DNA of 64,000 bases from Streptomyces tailanensis (lineage in GTDB: Bacteria > Actinomycetota > Actinomycetes > Streptomycetales > Streptomycetaceae). The translations under genes and the position numbers were made by a program. The DNA lies in assembly GCF_008386495.1 (NCBI RefSeq), contig NZ_VTHJ01000038.1, forward strand, positions 29,713-93,712, written 5' to 3'. Below are positions 23,586 through 32,104 of the stretch, in pieces. Position 1 is the first letter of the stretch; each line of letters starts with the position of its first letter. The notes beneath the pieces are model-generated. The model was not told where the DNA came from, ran no database searches, and saw only the letters and a program-made list of their open reading frames with translations.

Positions 23586-24485
23586 TCAGCCGAGGTCGCT
23601 CTGGCCGGCCCTGGTGAGCCGGTACTGCAGGACGGTGATCGCGCTGAGCACGACCAGCAGGGCGACGGACATCGCCGAGGCGTAGCCGAACTGGAAGCGG
23701 CCGAAGGCGGAGCCGTAGATGTAGAACTGGAGCACGTTGGTCGCGTTCGCGGGGCCGCCCGCCGTGGTCACCGCCACGGTGTCGAAGACCTGGAACGAGC
23801 CGATCACGGTCATGATCAGCACCACCGCCAGCACCGGCCGCAGCAGCGGCATGGTGACCCGCCAGAACATCCGCCACTCGCTCGCGCCGTCCACCTTGGC
23901 CGCCTCGTACACGTCGTTCGGGATCGCCTGGAGCCCGGCGAACAGCAGCAGCGCGGTGTAGCCGACGTGCCGCCACACATTGATCAGGGCGATGGTGGGG
24001 ATCGCCCAGGTCTCGTCGGCGAGGAACGGGATGCGGTCGACGCCCAGAGCGCTGATGATCTCGTTGCCGATGCCGAGCTGGGTGTCGAGGATCCACAGCC
24101 AGACCAGACCGGCGACCACGTTGGACATCAGATAGGGCGTGAGGACGACACCCCGCAGCATGGCCGACTGCGTCAGCCGTTGCAGCAGTACGGCGATGGC
24201 GAGCGCGGCGACCGTCTGTACCCCGATGTTGAGGACCACGTACTCGACCGTGACCGTCAACGAGTCCCAGAAGATCGGGTCGTTGACCATCCGGACGTAG
24301 TTGTCGAGGCCCACCCACTCCGCCGGGGTGAGCAGGTTGAAGCGGGTGAAGCTCAGATAGATGCCCCGCAGTGTCGGCCAGAGCAGGAACACCAGGAAGC
24401 CGAGCATGGCCGGGGCGATGAAGACGGCGGCGAGGAGGCCGTCACCTCGCCGACGGATCGGTGGACTGTTGGAGGCGATGGTCAT
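23586..24485 (-). CDS. Sugar ABC transporter permease (MalF type)
   Basis: This 299-residue permease, the first gene of the operon, has six membrane segments and the EAA loop YEAAKVDGASEWRMFWRVTMP near 210-230. GAGGGAG precedes the ATG. It diverges from a ROK regulator across 174 bases that hold two similar candidate operator sequences. Confidence 0.9.
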   Translation of the reverse strand: MTIASNSPPIRRRGDGLLAAVFIAPAMLGFLVFLLWPTLRGIYLSFTRFNLLTPAEWVGLDNYVRMVNDPIFWDSLTVTVEYVVLNIGVQTVAALAIAVLLQRLTQSAMLRGVVLTPYLMSNVVAGLVWLWILDTQLGIGNEIISALGVDRIPFLADETWAIPTIALINVWRHVGYTALLLFAGLQAIPNDVYEAAKVDGASEWRMFWRVTMPLLRPVLAVVLIMTVIGSFQVFDTVAVTTAGGPANATNVLQFYIYGSAFGRFQFGYASAMSVALLVVLSAITVLQYRLTRAGQSDLG

Positions 24486-24530
24486 CGTGGCTCCCTCATC
24501 GGCGGCTCTGCCTCAAGGCCCGTCGGGCAC

Positions 24531-24637
24531 TTACTTTTGCTGCGAAAGAATTGAGCCGTCAAGGGGTTCTGCGAACATCTTTTGGAGGGGGAGAGCCTGG
24601 CCTAGGATGTGCTTGTTACTTCCAGTGCGGAAAAAAT
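24531..24637. promoter_or_regulatory. Divergent promoter region with a repeated candidate operator
   Basis: TTACTTTTGCTGCGAAAGAA (24531-24550) and TTACTTCCAGTGCGGAAAAA (24616-24635) share TTACTT, a TGCG core and an A-rich 3' end, 85 bases apart. Each has weak dyad character (CTTT/AAAG, TTCC/GGAA). They stand out as A+T-rich in this sequence and lie between the permease operon and the ROK gene. They are candidate sites for that regulator. Confidence 0.45.
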
Positions 24638-24659
24638 ACTGTGTGGGAGTCTGACGCTC

Positions 24660-25820
24660 ATGACCGCTCTCGCCGCCAGTTGGCTGCCGCTCAGTCCCGG
24701 GGAACGCTCGGTGGCGATCGAGGTGCTCGTGCACGGACCGCTCTCGCGCACCGAACTCGCCCGGCGTCTCGGCCTGTCCGCCGGCAGCCTCACCCGGCTG
24801 ACCAAACCGCTGATCGAGTCGGGGCTGCTGATCGAGACCGCCGAGGGCGCCGCGCTTTCCGAAGCCCGTCAGGGGCGCCCCTCGCAGCCGCTGGACATCG
24901 TCGCCGAGTCCCGCACCTTCCTCGGCTTCAAGGTCACCGAGGACATGGTGTACGGCGTGGTCACCACGCTCAGGAGCGACATCGTCACCCGGTACGACCG
25001 CCCGCTCACCACGCACGAGCCGGAGCGCGTCGCCGATCTGCTCGCCGGGATGGCGGCCGAACTCGCGCGCACCCACCCCTCACTCGCCGGCATCGGCATC
25101 GGCGTCGGCGGCCTCGTCCAGCACCGGGCGGTGGTCGGGGAGTCACCCTTCCTGGAGTGGCGGGACGTGCCCCTGGCCGAACTCGTCGAAGAACGCACCG
25201 GGTTGCCGGTGGTCGTCGAAAACGACGTGGCCGCGCTCGTCGAGGCCGAGACCTGGTTCGGCGCGGGCCGCGGCCTCGACCGTTTCGTCGTCCTCACCAT
25301 CGGCGCGGGCATCGGCTACGGGCTCGTGCTGGGCGGCAAGCGGGTGCCCTGCGCCGAGGAGGACCGGGGCTTCGGCCGCCACTGGATCATCGACCCCACC
25401 GGCCCGCTCACCCCCGACGGCGAACGCGGCAGCGCCGTCTCCCTGCTGAGCATCCCCAGCATCCGCTACCAGGTCCAGGCCGCCACCGGACGCGAGACGA
25501 CGTACGAGGAGATCCTCGCCGGGGCCGCCGCCGGTGAGCCCCTGCCGGCGCGGGTCATCGACGAGGCGGGCCGGGCGCTGGGCACGCTCGTGGCGCAGAT
25601 CGCCAACTTCGTCATGCCGCAGAAGATCCTGCTCGCCGGTGAAGGGGTCGGTCTCATGGAGGTGGCGGGCAAGGCCGTCGACGAGGCCGTCCGCGCGTGC
25701 CGGCATCCGCTGGCGGCACCGGTGCCGCTGGAGACCAAGGTCTCCGACTTCCACGACTGGGCGCGGGGCGCCGCGGTGCTGGCCATTCAGGTGCTCGTAC
25801 TCGGGACCGTGGAGCCCTAA
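24660..25820 (+). CDS. ROK-family transcriptional regulator of the adjacent sugar operon
   Basis: This 386-residue protein has an N-terminal winged helix (about 15-75; RTELARRLGLSAGSLTRL) followed by a ROK sugar-kinase-like domain (IGIGVGG, VVVENDVAALVEAE, LTIGAGIGYGLVLGG). The zinc-binding cysteine cluster of many ROK repressors is not evident. Start 24660 has GGGAG about 11 bases upstream; the frame extends upstream to 24609 without a better site. Its divergent placement suggests it represses the ABC operon until a sugar binds. Confidence 0.85.
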   Translation: MTALAASWLPLSPGERSVAIEVLVHGPLSRTELARRLGLSAGSLTRLTKPLIESGLLIETAEGAALSEARQGRPSQPLDIVAESRTFLGFKVTEDMVYGVVTTLRSDIVTRYDRPLTTHEPERVADLLAGMAAELARTHPSLAGIGIGVGGLVQHRAVVGESPFLEWRDVPLAELVEERTGLPVVVENDVAALVEAETWFGAGRGLDRFVVLTIGAGIGYGLVLGGKRVPCAEEDRGFGRHWIIDPTGPLTPDGERGSAVSLLSIPSIRYQVQAATGRETTYEEILAGAAAGEPLPARVIDEAGRALGTLVAQIANFVMPQKILLAGEGVGLMEVAGKAVDEAVRACRHPLAAPVPLETKVSDFHDWARGAAVLAIQVLVLGTVEP

Positions 25821-25910
25821 ACGCAGAGTGATCAGCTTCACGTTCCGTAATGTCCGAAGTGGGATCTTTACTCACACCGGCTTCACGTTCGAGGTCATAT
25901 GGTTTACACC

Positions 25911-26078
25911 ATGTCCACTACCCCTGATGTCGTCCTGGAAAGAACGGAACCGATCAGAACGGCCGCCGAGGTCAACGAGGAGATCCGGGCCCTGTGGTTC
26001 CGGAGCGGGGGGACGCTGAACAGGGAGCAGCGCAGTGAGTACGAGCGCCTTGTTCTGGAATGGGCCGCAGCCGAGTAG
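25911..26078 (+). CDS. Small 55-residue protein of unknown function
   Basis: The sequence is acidic and amphipathic: it starts MSTTPDVVLERTEPIRTAAE and ends LVLEWAAAE. It has no signal peptide or cysteine. Codon use is typical of this genome, supporting a real gene. There is no ribosome site; instead TATGGT lies seven bases before the ATG, consistent with a leaderless mRNA. The stop codon is inside a strong hairpin. I do not recognise the family. Confidence 0.65.
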   Translation: MSTTPDVVLERTEPIRTAAEVNEEIRALWFRSGGTLNREQRSEYERLVLEWAAAE

Positions 26079-26095
26079 TTCCCCGGCTGCGGGCC
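26062..26095. terminator. Hairpin terminator overlapping the end of the small gene
   Basis: GGGCCGCAGCCG pairs with CGGCTGCGGGCCC (one bulge) around a loop that contains the TAG stop. It separates the small gene from the converging protease gene. Confidence 0.65.
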
Positions 26096-26105
26096 CTGCG
26101 GGGCG

Positions 26106-27479
26106 CTAGCTCCAGCTCTGTGAATACTGGCGGCGATACGCCGCCCTGTCCTGTTCCGTGCGGATGAAGCGGGTCGCCGCCAGGGCCACCATGCTGCCGG
26201 CGATGACCAGGAGGCCCGGGCCCACGTTCCGGGGGTCGGCCAAGCGGTCGAGGATGTCCGAGAAGGCGCCGGCGCCGTCCACCGATTCCACCGCGCCCGG
26301 CTCGACGGCGCCCGGAGCCGCGGCGCCCTGGGAGCCGGCGTCCGCCGCGCCGGCGGAGGCGGTCGGCTGGGCGGCCTGGGGGAGGCCGGTGAGCTGGACG
26401 TCGAATTCCTCCAGTGCCTCGGTCAGCGGCTGGAAGAACGTCGTACCGCCCTGCGCGCAGTCGCCGTTGCCGCCCGAGGTCACCCCGAGCGCCACTCCCT
26501 CGGAGAACAGCGGGCCGCCGCTGTCGCCCGGCTCGGCGCACACCGTGGTCTCGATGAGCCCGCTGACCGTGCCCTCGGGGTAGTTGACCGTGGCGTCGAG
26601 ACCGGTCACCTCGCCGTTGCGGAAGCCGCTGGTGCTGCCGCTGCGGAAGACCCGCTGGCCGACCGCCGCCTCACCGATCGAGGTGATCCGCACCCCCTGG
26701 CCGTCACCGACGGACACCACGTTGGACGAGTTGCTCGGGGCGTCCTGGAGGTACTGGACGAGCGAGAAGTCACCGCCGGGGAAGTTCGACTCGATCGTCC
26801 GGCCGATCTCCTGCTGGCCCTGGTTGTCCGCGAACCACACGGAACCCGCCGGGCCGCAGTGCCCGGCGGTGAGTATGAACTCGTTCTCGCCGTCGGTCAC
26901 ATTGAAGCCGATCGAACAGCGACCGCCCGTGCCGAAGATCGGCTGGGCGCCGTTGAGCCGCATCGTGTACGCGCCCCCGGTGCGCTCCATCCGTACGGAC
27001 CCGCCGATTTCCTCGGCCAGACCCGTCAGTTCCCTCCAGTCCTTGGCGGACACTGTGCTGTCGGCCCGCACCACGACCTCGTTGGACGAGGGGTCGATCG
27101 CCCAGGAGGTGCCCGACACCCGGGGCGCCGAACGCAGCGCCTCCGTAGCGGACTTGAGATCCTCCGCGCTGTACTCGACCATCTTGGCGCGAGCCCCCGC
27201 CTGCTTGACCTCGGCCGCCGCCTCCTCGTCGGTGACCGCGACGACGGGGCTGCCGTCGTCGGCGATCCAGCTCCCCGCCGTACGGGAGGAGCCGAGCTCT
27301 TCCACCAGACCCGAGCCGGTGCCGGACGCCGCCAGCACCGAACTCCGGGTCGCGGGCGGCGAGGTGGCGGGTTCGGTCGCCATCGCCGCCTGCGTGACCA
27401 TCAGGCCTCCGCAGAGCACTCCACCGATGGCTGTCAGCCGTGCCACTCGCTTCACGACTCGTCGTCGTGCGTGCCTCAT
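26106..27479 (-). CDS. Secreted trypsin-like serine protease (streptogrisin/alpha-lytic type) with C-terminal membrane anchor
   Basis: This protein is 457 residues. A signal peptide (1-35) is followed by a propeptide region (about 45-170) like the alpha-lytic pro-domain, which folds the protease. The S1 domain starts near IFGTGGRCSIGF. Its triad is His in TAGHCG, Asp in GGDFSLVQY and Ser in PGDSGGPLF. After a Pro/Ala/Gly-rich stretch come a hydrophobic segment (GLLVIAGSMVALAAT) and a basic tail, so the mature enzyme is probably tethered to the cell rather than released. The start at 27479 has GGGAG upstream; an upstream in-frame start would add 13 residues. Confidence 0.88.
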   Translation of the reverse strand: MRHARRRVVKRVARLTAIGGVLCGGLMVTQAAMATEPATSPPATRSSVLAASGTGSGLVEELGSSRTAGSWIADDGSPVVAVTDEEAAAEVKQAGARAKMVEYSAEDLKSATEALRSAPRVSGTSWAIDPSSNEVVVRADSTVSAKDWRELTGLAEEIGGSVRMERTGGAYTMRLNGAQPIFGTGGRCSIGFNVTDGENEFILTAGHCGPAGSVWFADNQGQQEIGRTIESNFPGGDFSLVQYLQDAPSNSSNVVSVGDGQGVRITSIGEAAVGQRVFRSGSTSGFRNGEVTGLDATVNYPEGTVSGLIETTVCAEPGDSGGPLFSEGVALGVTSGGNGDCAQGGTTFFQPLTEALEEFDVQLTGLPQAAQPTASAGAADAGSQGAAAPGAVEPGAVESVDGAGAFSDILDRLADPRNVGPGLLVIAGSMVALAATRFIRTEQDRAAYRRQYSQSWS

Positions 27480-27577
27480 TACCTGGCTCCCGAACCCCGT
27501 CCGACACGGCGTCAACACCGAGAGGACGTCCGGTTTTTGAGCGCCCTCCTTCTATACGTGCGGCGGTGGGCGCGTGT

Positions 27578-28099
27578 TCACCAGTCGGCGTCGACAAAAC
27601 CCAACGTCCGGTTCATGGCGATCGCCCTCGCGTTGGCGGGATGATGCAGCGTACGGACGATGCTGACCCCGCACATCCCGGCGAACCCGATGCCGAAGGT
27701 CTTCATGGCCACCGAGATGCCCCGGCCCCGGTGGCAGGCCCGCACCCCCGTCATCTCGTTGAACACGAACCCGGACTTCCGCCGGTCCGACGTCGCCGCC
27801 ATCCCGATCCACCGGTCACCGTCGATCGCCAGCACCACACCGCGCGGATCGTAGGCGGGCACCTCGAAACGGAGCCGGTGGTACTCGTCGTAGTCGAAGA
27901 ACTCGCCGCGCCCCGGGATGTCCGCCGAGCACTCCTTGTTGAGTTCGTAGAGCGCCCGGCGGTGCTCCGGGGTGTCGCCGAGCTCGGAGAGCGTCGTCAG
28001 CCGGATGCCGGAGGTACGGCACTTGTCGACGTACGGCTGGAAACGCGCCAGATCGAAGTCGGTGACGTCCAGTTGCAGCCTGACCCAGTCGATCGTCAT
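27578..28099 (-). CDS. GNAT-family N-acetyltransferase
   Basis: This 173-residue protein has a GNAT core: an acetyl-CoA loop around VRACHRGRGISVAMKTFGI and a C-terminal TLGFVD strand. It is of the double/EF-Tu-like GNAT type common beside DUF574 methyltransferases in Streptomyces. Its ATG shares one base with the stop of the methyltransferase, so the two are coupled. The substrate is unknown. Confidence 0.8.
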   Translation of the reverse strand: MTIDWVRLQLDVTDFDLARFQPYVDKCRTSGIRLTTLSELGDTPEHRRALYELNKECSADIPGRGEFFDYDEYHRLRFEVPAYDPRGVVLAIDGDRWIGMAATSDRRKSGFVFNEMTGVRACHRGRGISVAMKTFGIGFAGMCGVSIVRTLHHPANARAIAMNRTLGFVDADW

Positions 28100-28938
28100 C
28101 AGCGCTTGCCTCCCACTCCGCAGTACATGGCAACTTCTTCCGGCTCCCCCGCCCGGGAGCCATCGCCGGCCTCCCGGCGCCAGCGGGAACACGACACGAT
28201 CCCCGGATCGAGAACGTCAAGGCCGTCGAAGAAACGGGCGACCCCCTCCGGAGTGCGCTGCGTGATCCGCGGGGTGCCGTGCGCGTTCCACCAGGCGACC
28301 GCGGCGTCCACCTCGGTCAGTCCCGGAGCGGTGATGGTGTGCGAGAGCACCAGATGGCTGCCCGGGGGCAGCGCGTCGACGAGCCGGCGCACGATGCCGT
28401 ACGGGTCCTCGTCGTCCCCGATGAAGATCACCACGCCGAGCAGCAGCAGGGCGACCGGACGGCCGAAGTCGAGGGTTCGCGCGGCTTGTTCGAGGATCGA
28501 GTCGACATTGCGCAGATCCGCGTCGACATGGTCGGTACGGCCCTCGGGCGTGCTCGTCAGCAGGGCCCGGGCGTGCGCCAGGACCAGCGGGTCGTTGTCG
28601 ACATAGACGATCCGCGCGTCCGGGGCGATGCGCTGGGCAACCTCGTGGGTGTTCTCTGCCGTCGGCAGCCCGGTCCCGATGTCCAGGAACTGGCGGATCC
28701 CCACCTCGGCGGTCAGATGACGCACGGCCCGCCCCAGGAACTCCCGGTCCGCCCGGGCGTATTCGCAGATGGTCGGATGCAGCCGGCGTATCTCGTCCCC
28801 GGCCGCCCGGTCGACCTCGTAGTAGTCCCCACCGCCGAGCCAGTAGTTCCAGATCCGCGCCGAGTGCGGCCGCGTGGTGACGATGCGGCGGTTCAACGAC
28901 GAGGAGGGGAAGTCCGAGGCTGCCGGGTTGTCCGTCAC
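28099..28938 (-). CDS. DUF574-family SAM-dependent methyltransferase
   Basis: This 279-residue protein has the actinobacterial DUF574 (Methyltransf_19) pattern: ARIWNYWLGGGDYYEVDR, the SAM site LDIGTGLPTAENTHEVAQ, and VYVDNDPLVLAHARAL. The GTG at 28938 is chosen because AGGAG lies nine bases upstream and the family sequence begins there. Members usually sit near XRE/DUF397 regulators; none is seen here. The methyl acceptor is unknown. Confidence 0.85.
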   Translation of the reverse strand: MTDNPAASDFPSSSLNRRIVTTRPHSARIWNYWLGGGDYYEVDRAAGDEIRRLHPTICEYARADREFLGRAVRHLTAEVGIRQFLDIGTGLPTAENTHEVAQRIAPDARIVYVDNDPLVLAHARALLTSTPEGRTDHVDADLRNVDSILEQAARTLDFGRPVALLLLGVVIFIGDDEDPYGIVRRLVDALPPGSHLVLSHTITAPGLTEVDAAVAWWNAHGTPRITQRTPEGVARFFDGLDVLDPGIVSCSRWRREAGDGSRAGEPEEVAMYCGVGGKR

Positions 28939-29222
28939 GGCATCAGCTCCTGGATCTTCGGTGATCTTCTGTGGAGATGCATAGTCAACGCGCAATGTAG
29001 ACCCGACGGTTGGTCTTCGCCGCCACTTCGGCGATCTTCGCAGCCGCCAGGTGCGGTCGGTGCCCCCGGCCGTGCATCTCGCGCAGGAAGTGAACGATCG
29101 TCGAGACCCCTCTACCAATCAGTAACTTTCAGGTAGTCTCCCGGCCACTCATGGACATGACCATGACGAGCGCGGTGATGGTTCGACCAACCTCGCCGCT
29201 TTGACTTGAGAAGGGGACGAAC

Positions 29223-29858
29223 ATGACAGCAAGCGGTGCGGGGCGCCGTCTCACGACGGTCGCGGCGGTGGCGGTGCTCGGTATCGGCGGGTCGGTCACC
29301 GCCGCCGTTCCGGCGGCCGCGGCGCCGGCCGAGGCGGCGGTGAGCGCGGCCGCGGCCGCCGAGGTCGACTACGCGACCTGGCAGAAGGACGTGAAGGCCG
29401 TCATCGACACGGCGACGCCCTATGTGGAGCGGCGCACCGCGAACGCCTCCGGCCAGAAGCTCGCCATCGTCTTCGACATCGACAACACCACGCTGGAGAC
29501 GCACTACACGCCCTGGTACCAGCTGCCCACCCCGGCGATGAAGCCCTCCCTGGAGCTGGCCGAGTACGCCAAGTCCCGTGGTGTGGACGTCTTCTTCGTC
29601 ACCGCCCGCCCGGGCATCATCGAGAGCGTCACCGAGTGGAACCTGGAGACGGTCGGCTACCCCGTCGACGGCCTCTACGTGCGTGACCTGCCCGACCTGT
29701 TCGCCGAGGTCTCCGCCTACAAGACCGCCTCGCGCGCGGACATCGAGTCGGACGGCTACACGATCATCGCCAACGTCGGCAACAACACCACCGACCTGGT
29801 CGGCGGCCACGCCGAGCGCACCTTCAAGCTCCCCGACTACGACGGCCTGCTCGACTGA
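29223..29858 (+). CDS. Secreted HAD-superfamily acid phosphatase
   Basis: This 211-residue exported protein has an Ala-rich signal peptide (about 1-34). The HAD motifs are FDIDNTTLE (nucleophile and acid Asp, near 81-89), FVTARPG and a late NVGNNTTD acidic motif. It fits the class B/plant-type acid phosphatase family, likely releasing phosphate from organic phosphates outside the cell. GAAGGGGAC precedes the ATG. A 16-base-pair terminator hairpin follows. Confidence 0.85.
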   Translation: MTASGAGRRLTTVAAVAVLGIGGSVTAAVPAAAAPAEAAVSAAAAAEVDYATWQKDVKAVIDTATPYVERRTANASGQKLAIVFDIDNTTLETHYTPWYQLPTPAMKPSLELAEYAKSRGVDVFFVTARPGIIESVTEWNLETVGYPVDGLYVRDLPDLFAEVSAYKTASRADIESDGYTIIANVGNNTTDLVGGHAERTFKLPDYDGLLD

Positions 29859-29893
29859 CGATCCATAGGGCTTCACCGCCTCGTCGTCACCCG

Positions 29894-29931
29894 GGTGTAC
29901 GGCCGCCGGTCACCGCCGGCGGCCGTACACC
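29894..29931. terminator. 16-bp perfect hairpin terminator
   Basis: GGTGTACGGCCGCCGG and CCGGCGGCCGTACACC form a perfect stem around TCACCG, 35 bases after the phosphatase stop and only 12 bases before the next gene. Confidence 0.88.
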
Positions 29932-29943
29932 TAGACTCGCGCC

Positions 29944-30333
29944 ATGGCCGATGTCACCTCGCTCGACGCGCTCGCCGGCGGCAAGTACCTGCTGATCACC
30001 ACCTACCGCAAGAACGGCACCGCGGTCCCGACCCCGGTCTGGGTGGTACGGGACGGTGACGCGCTCGGGATCTGGACCGTCGCGGGCTCGTGGAAGGTCA
30101 AACGCATCCGCAACCGGGCCGATGTCCTCGTCGGCCCCTGCGATCTGCGCGGCAACCCCACCGGTGACTCCGTCCCCGGCCGCGCCGAGATCCTCGACGC
30201 GGCCGGCTCCGCCCGCTACCGCCGCCTCATCGCCCGCAAGTACGGCGTCCTCGGCCGCCTCACCCTCCTCGGCAGCCGACTGCGCAGGGGCGCGGACGGA
30301 ACGGTCGGCGTCCGCGTCACGCTGACGAAGTGA
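29944..30333 (+). CDS. PPOX-class F420-dependent oxidoreductase
   Basis: This 129-residue split-barrel flavin/F420 protein has YLLITTYRKNGTAVPTPVW at the N-terminus and the VAGSWKVKRIRN cofactor-phosphate region, typical of actinobacterial TIGR03666-like F420 reductases. It probably reduces a small unsaturated substrate with F420H2. There is no ribosome site: the preceding terminator ends at 29931, followed by TAGACT and then the ATG, which suggests a leaderless transcript. Confidence 0.85.
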   Translation: MADVTSLDALAGGKYLLITTYRKNGTAVPTPVWVVRDGDALGIWTVAGSWKVKRIRNRADVLVGPCDLRGNPTGDSVPGRAEILDAAGSARYRRLIARKYGVLGRLTLLGSRLRRGADGTVGVRVTLTK

Positions 30334-30358
30334 GTCCCTGTAACCCCTGTCGCCCCTG

Positions 30359-31042
30359 TCAGGCGTAGAACGGGCCGGGAGTGCTCCAGGTCGTCGAGCC
30401 GAAGACGTTCGGGTCGTCGATGGTGACCTTCACGTTCGTCACCTTGAGCCCGTACTGGGTCGCCGTCATCCCCTCCGGGCAACTCACCTCCACCGCCGGG
30501 AAGTTGACGAAGAACGGCGGGCCGAAGTCCTGGTCGGGGTAGGTGCGGAACTGGCGGAGCAGCCAGTTGCTGTCCGGTTCGTAGTACACCGGCGACAGCG
30601 GCTGCTGTTCGGTGCGGACGACGAAGCTCGTGTCGTGGTCGAAGCTGCCGTCGGGCCGCAGGCAGCCGAAGGTGCGGGCCGTGTCGGCGTAGGCGGCGAA
30701 GTAGCCCCCGGTGCTGCTCAGTCCGGCGAGGTAGCCCGGCTGGTTGCGGACGTTGTGCAGCCGGACACCGAGCCCGAAGCCACCGCAGCCCGGTGTCGCC
30801 CAGTACTGATGGTACCGCAGCAGGCACTGGCGGTCACCGGAGGAGGCGTTCGGATCAGGGTTGTAGGGCTGGGGAACAACGGCTCGGCGGAACTCCACGG
30901 TCGCCGAGATGCCCCCTTCGGTGGGCGCCGGAATCTCGACCGTGTCGCTCGCCCGGGCCGCACCCGGCCCGGCGAGGACGAGCCCGGCCCCCGCGAGTAA
31001 GGCGACGGTCAGTCTTGCCAGTACTGCGCGCATGCTGCGCAT
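30359..31042 (-). CDS. Secreted protein of unknown function
   Basis: This 227-residue protein has a clear signal peptide (MRSMRAVLARLTVALLAGAG onward, cleavage near ARASD). The mature part has four Cys (CLLRY, CGGFG, FGCLRP and VSCPEG), likely disulfide-bonded, and is rich in Tyr, Pro and Asn. I do not recognise a family. The start at 31042 has GAGGGGG upstream. It converges with the PPOX gene. Extracellular location is the only safe statement. Confidence 0.7.
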   Translation of the reverse strand: MRSMRAVLARLTVALLAGAGLVLAGPGAARASDTVEIPAPTEGGISATVEFRRAVVPQPYNPDPNASSGDRQCLLRYHQYWATPGCGGFGLGVRLHNVRNQPGYLAGLSSTGGYFAAYADTARTFGCLRPDGSFDHDTSFVVRTEQQPLSPVYYEPDSNWLLRQFRTYPDQDFGPPFFVNFPAVEVSCPEGMTATQYGLKVTNVKVTIDDPNVFGSTTWSTPGPFYA

Positions 31043-31161
31043 ATGTCGGATACCCCCTCGTGCACCAGGTGCACGCTCAGACAAACGGTGACATGAGCAC
31101 GCTACTGGCGCAGGGGGCGCTCACTCGCCCAAACGCCCCAACCCTCACAAACGGAACGGTC

Positions 31162-31845
31162 TCAGCGGTCGTTCGCGTGCCCCGTCCGCCATGCCCACGC
31201 GGCGATCTCCACGCGGTTCCGGGCGGCGAGCTTCAGCTGGATGCTGGCGAGGTGCGTCTTCACCGTGGAGAGGGAGACGAACATCGACGCGGCGATCTCG
31301 GCGTTCGTGTGTCCGAGGGCCACGAGGCGTACGACGTCGAGTTCGCGGTCGGTCAGCGGCTCCTGCGGACGCGGGGCCTCGGGGCCGGCGGCCGCCGCGT
31401 CCGCCTCCGCCGTGACGTGCTTCAGCAGCCGGACCGTCACCGACGGCGACACCAGCGAGTCGCCCACCGCGGCCGCCCGCACCGCCTCGGCCAGCAGCGT
31501 CGGCCCGGAGTCCTTCAGCAGAAAGCCGCAGGCACCGCCGCGGAGCGCCCCGTAGACGTACTCGTCCAGGTCGAACGTGGTCACCACGACGACCCGCATG
31601 GGATCGGCGACACCGGGGCCGGCCAGCAGCCGGGTGGCCTCCAAGCCGTCCAGCTTGGGCATACGAATGTCCAGCAGGCACACATCGGGCCGCACCTCGC
31701 GGGCCAGCCGCACGGCCGTCTCGCCGTCGGCGGCCTCGGCGACGACGGTGATGTCCGGCTGCGCGTCGAGGAAGAAGCGGAAGCCGGTGCGGACCATGTC
31801 CTGGTCGTCGGCGATCAGGACGCGGATCGGGCTGCGGTCGGTCAT
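31162..31845 (-). CDS. LuxR/NarL-type response regulator
   Basis: This 227-residue protein has a receiver domain (1-125) with the phospho-acceptor Asp59 in CLLDIRMPK, the acidic pair DD at 13-14 and the conserved Lys in FLLKD. The C-terminal LuxR HTH (about 160-222) reads LTDRELDVVRLVALGHTNAE, followed by STVKTHL. It diverges from the histidine kinase at 32105, so the two form a two-component pair. Targets are unknown. Confidence 0.9.
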   Translation of the reverse strand: MTDRSPIRVLIADDQDMVRTGFRFFLDAQPDITVVAEAADGETAVRLAREVRPDVCLLDIRMPKLDGLEATRLLAGPGVADPMRVVVVTTFDLDEYVYGALRGGACGFLLKDSGPTLLAEAVRAAAVGDSLVSPSVTVRLLKHVTAEADAAAAGPEAPRPQEPLTDRELDVVRLVALGHTNAEIAASMFVSLSTVKTHLASIQLKLAARNRVEIAAWAWRTGHANDR

Positions 31846-31925
31846 GGTCGCATCATGCCGGTCAAGTGTGCGGGGAGCCTAATAGCTCGGTCGGGTTTGT
31901 GGGATGGCGGCTGCGGGTTGTGTGT

Positions 31926-31985
31926 GGCTGGTCGCGCCCACGCGGCGGAGCCGCATATCGATACAGCCCCGCGCCCCTTTGGGGG
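31926..31985 (+). repeat. 60-bp palindromic element in the two-component intergenic region (copy 2)
   Basis: It begins GGCTGGTCGCGCCCACGCGG and runs to CCCCGCGCCCCTTTGGGGG. It matches the copies in the CoA ligase and TerD-CAP genes, with a variable segment around 31959-31963. It lies between the divergent regulator and kinase, probably in or near their promoters. Confidence 0.85.
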
Positions 31986-32104
31986 CTGCGCCCCCATCGA
32001 GGCGGCGCGGGGGCTCGCCTCGGCCGAATGGCCGGGCTTCACCGTCCGCCGGGCGCCGTCCCTCGGCCGTACGGCCGATACGTCGGACACCTGGGCTGCC
32101 TACT

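Noticed and set aside
20013..24485. Inositol catabolism operon
   Set aside because: A Gfo/Idh/MocA enzyme with a sugar importer fits inositol, but no IolB/C/D/E gene is present, so the substrate was left open.
31904..32104. A 67-codon N-terminal extension of the histidine kinase
   Set aside because: It is read through the 60-bp repeat and has no ribosome site. Kinase membrane segments begin normally after the GTG at 32105.
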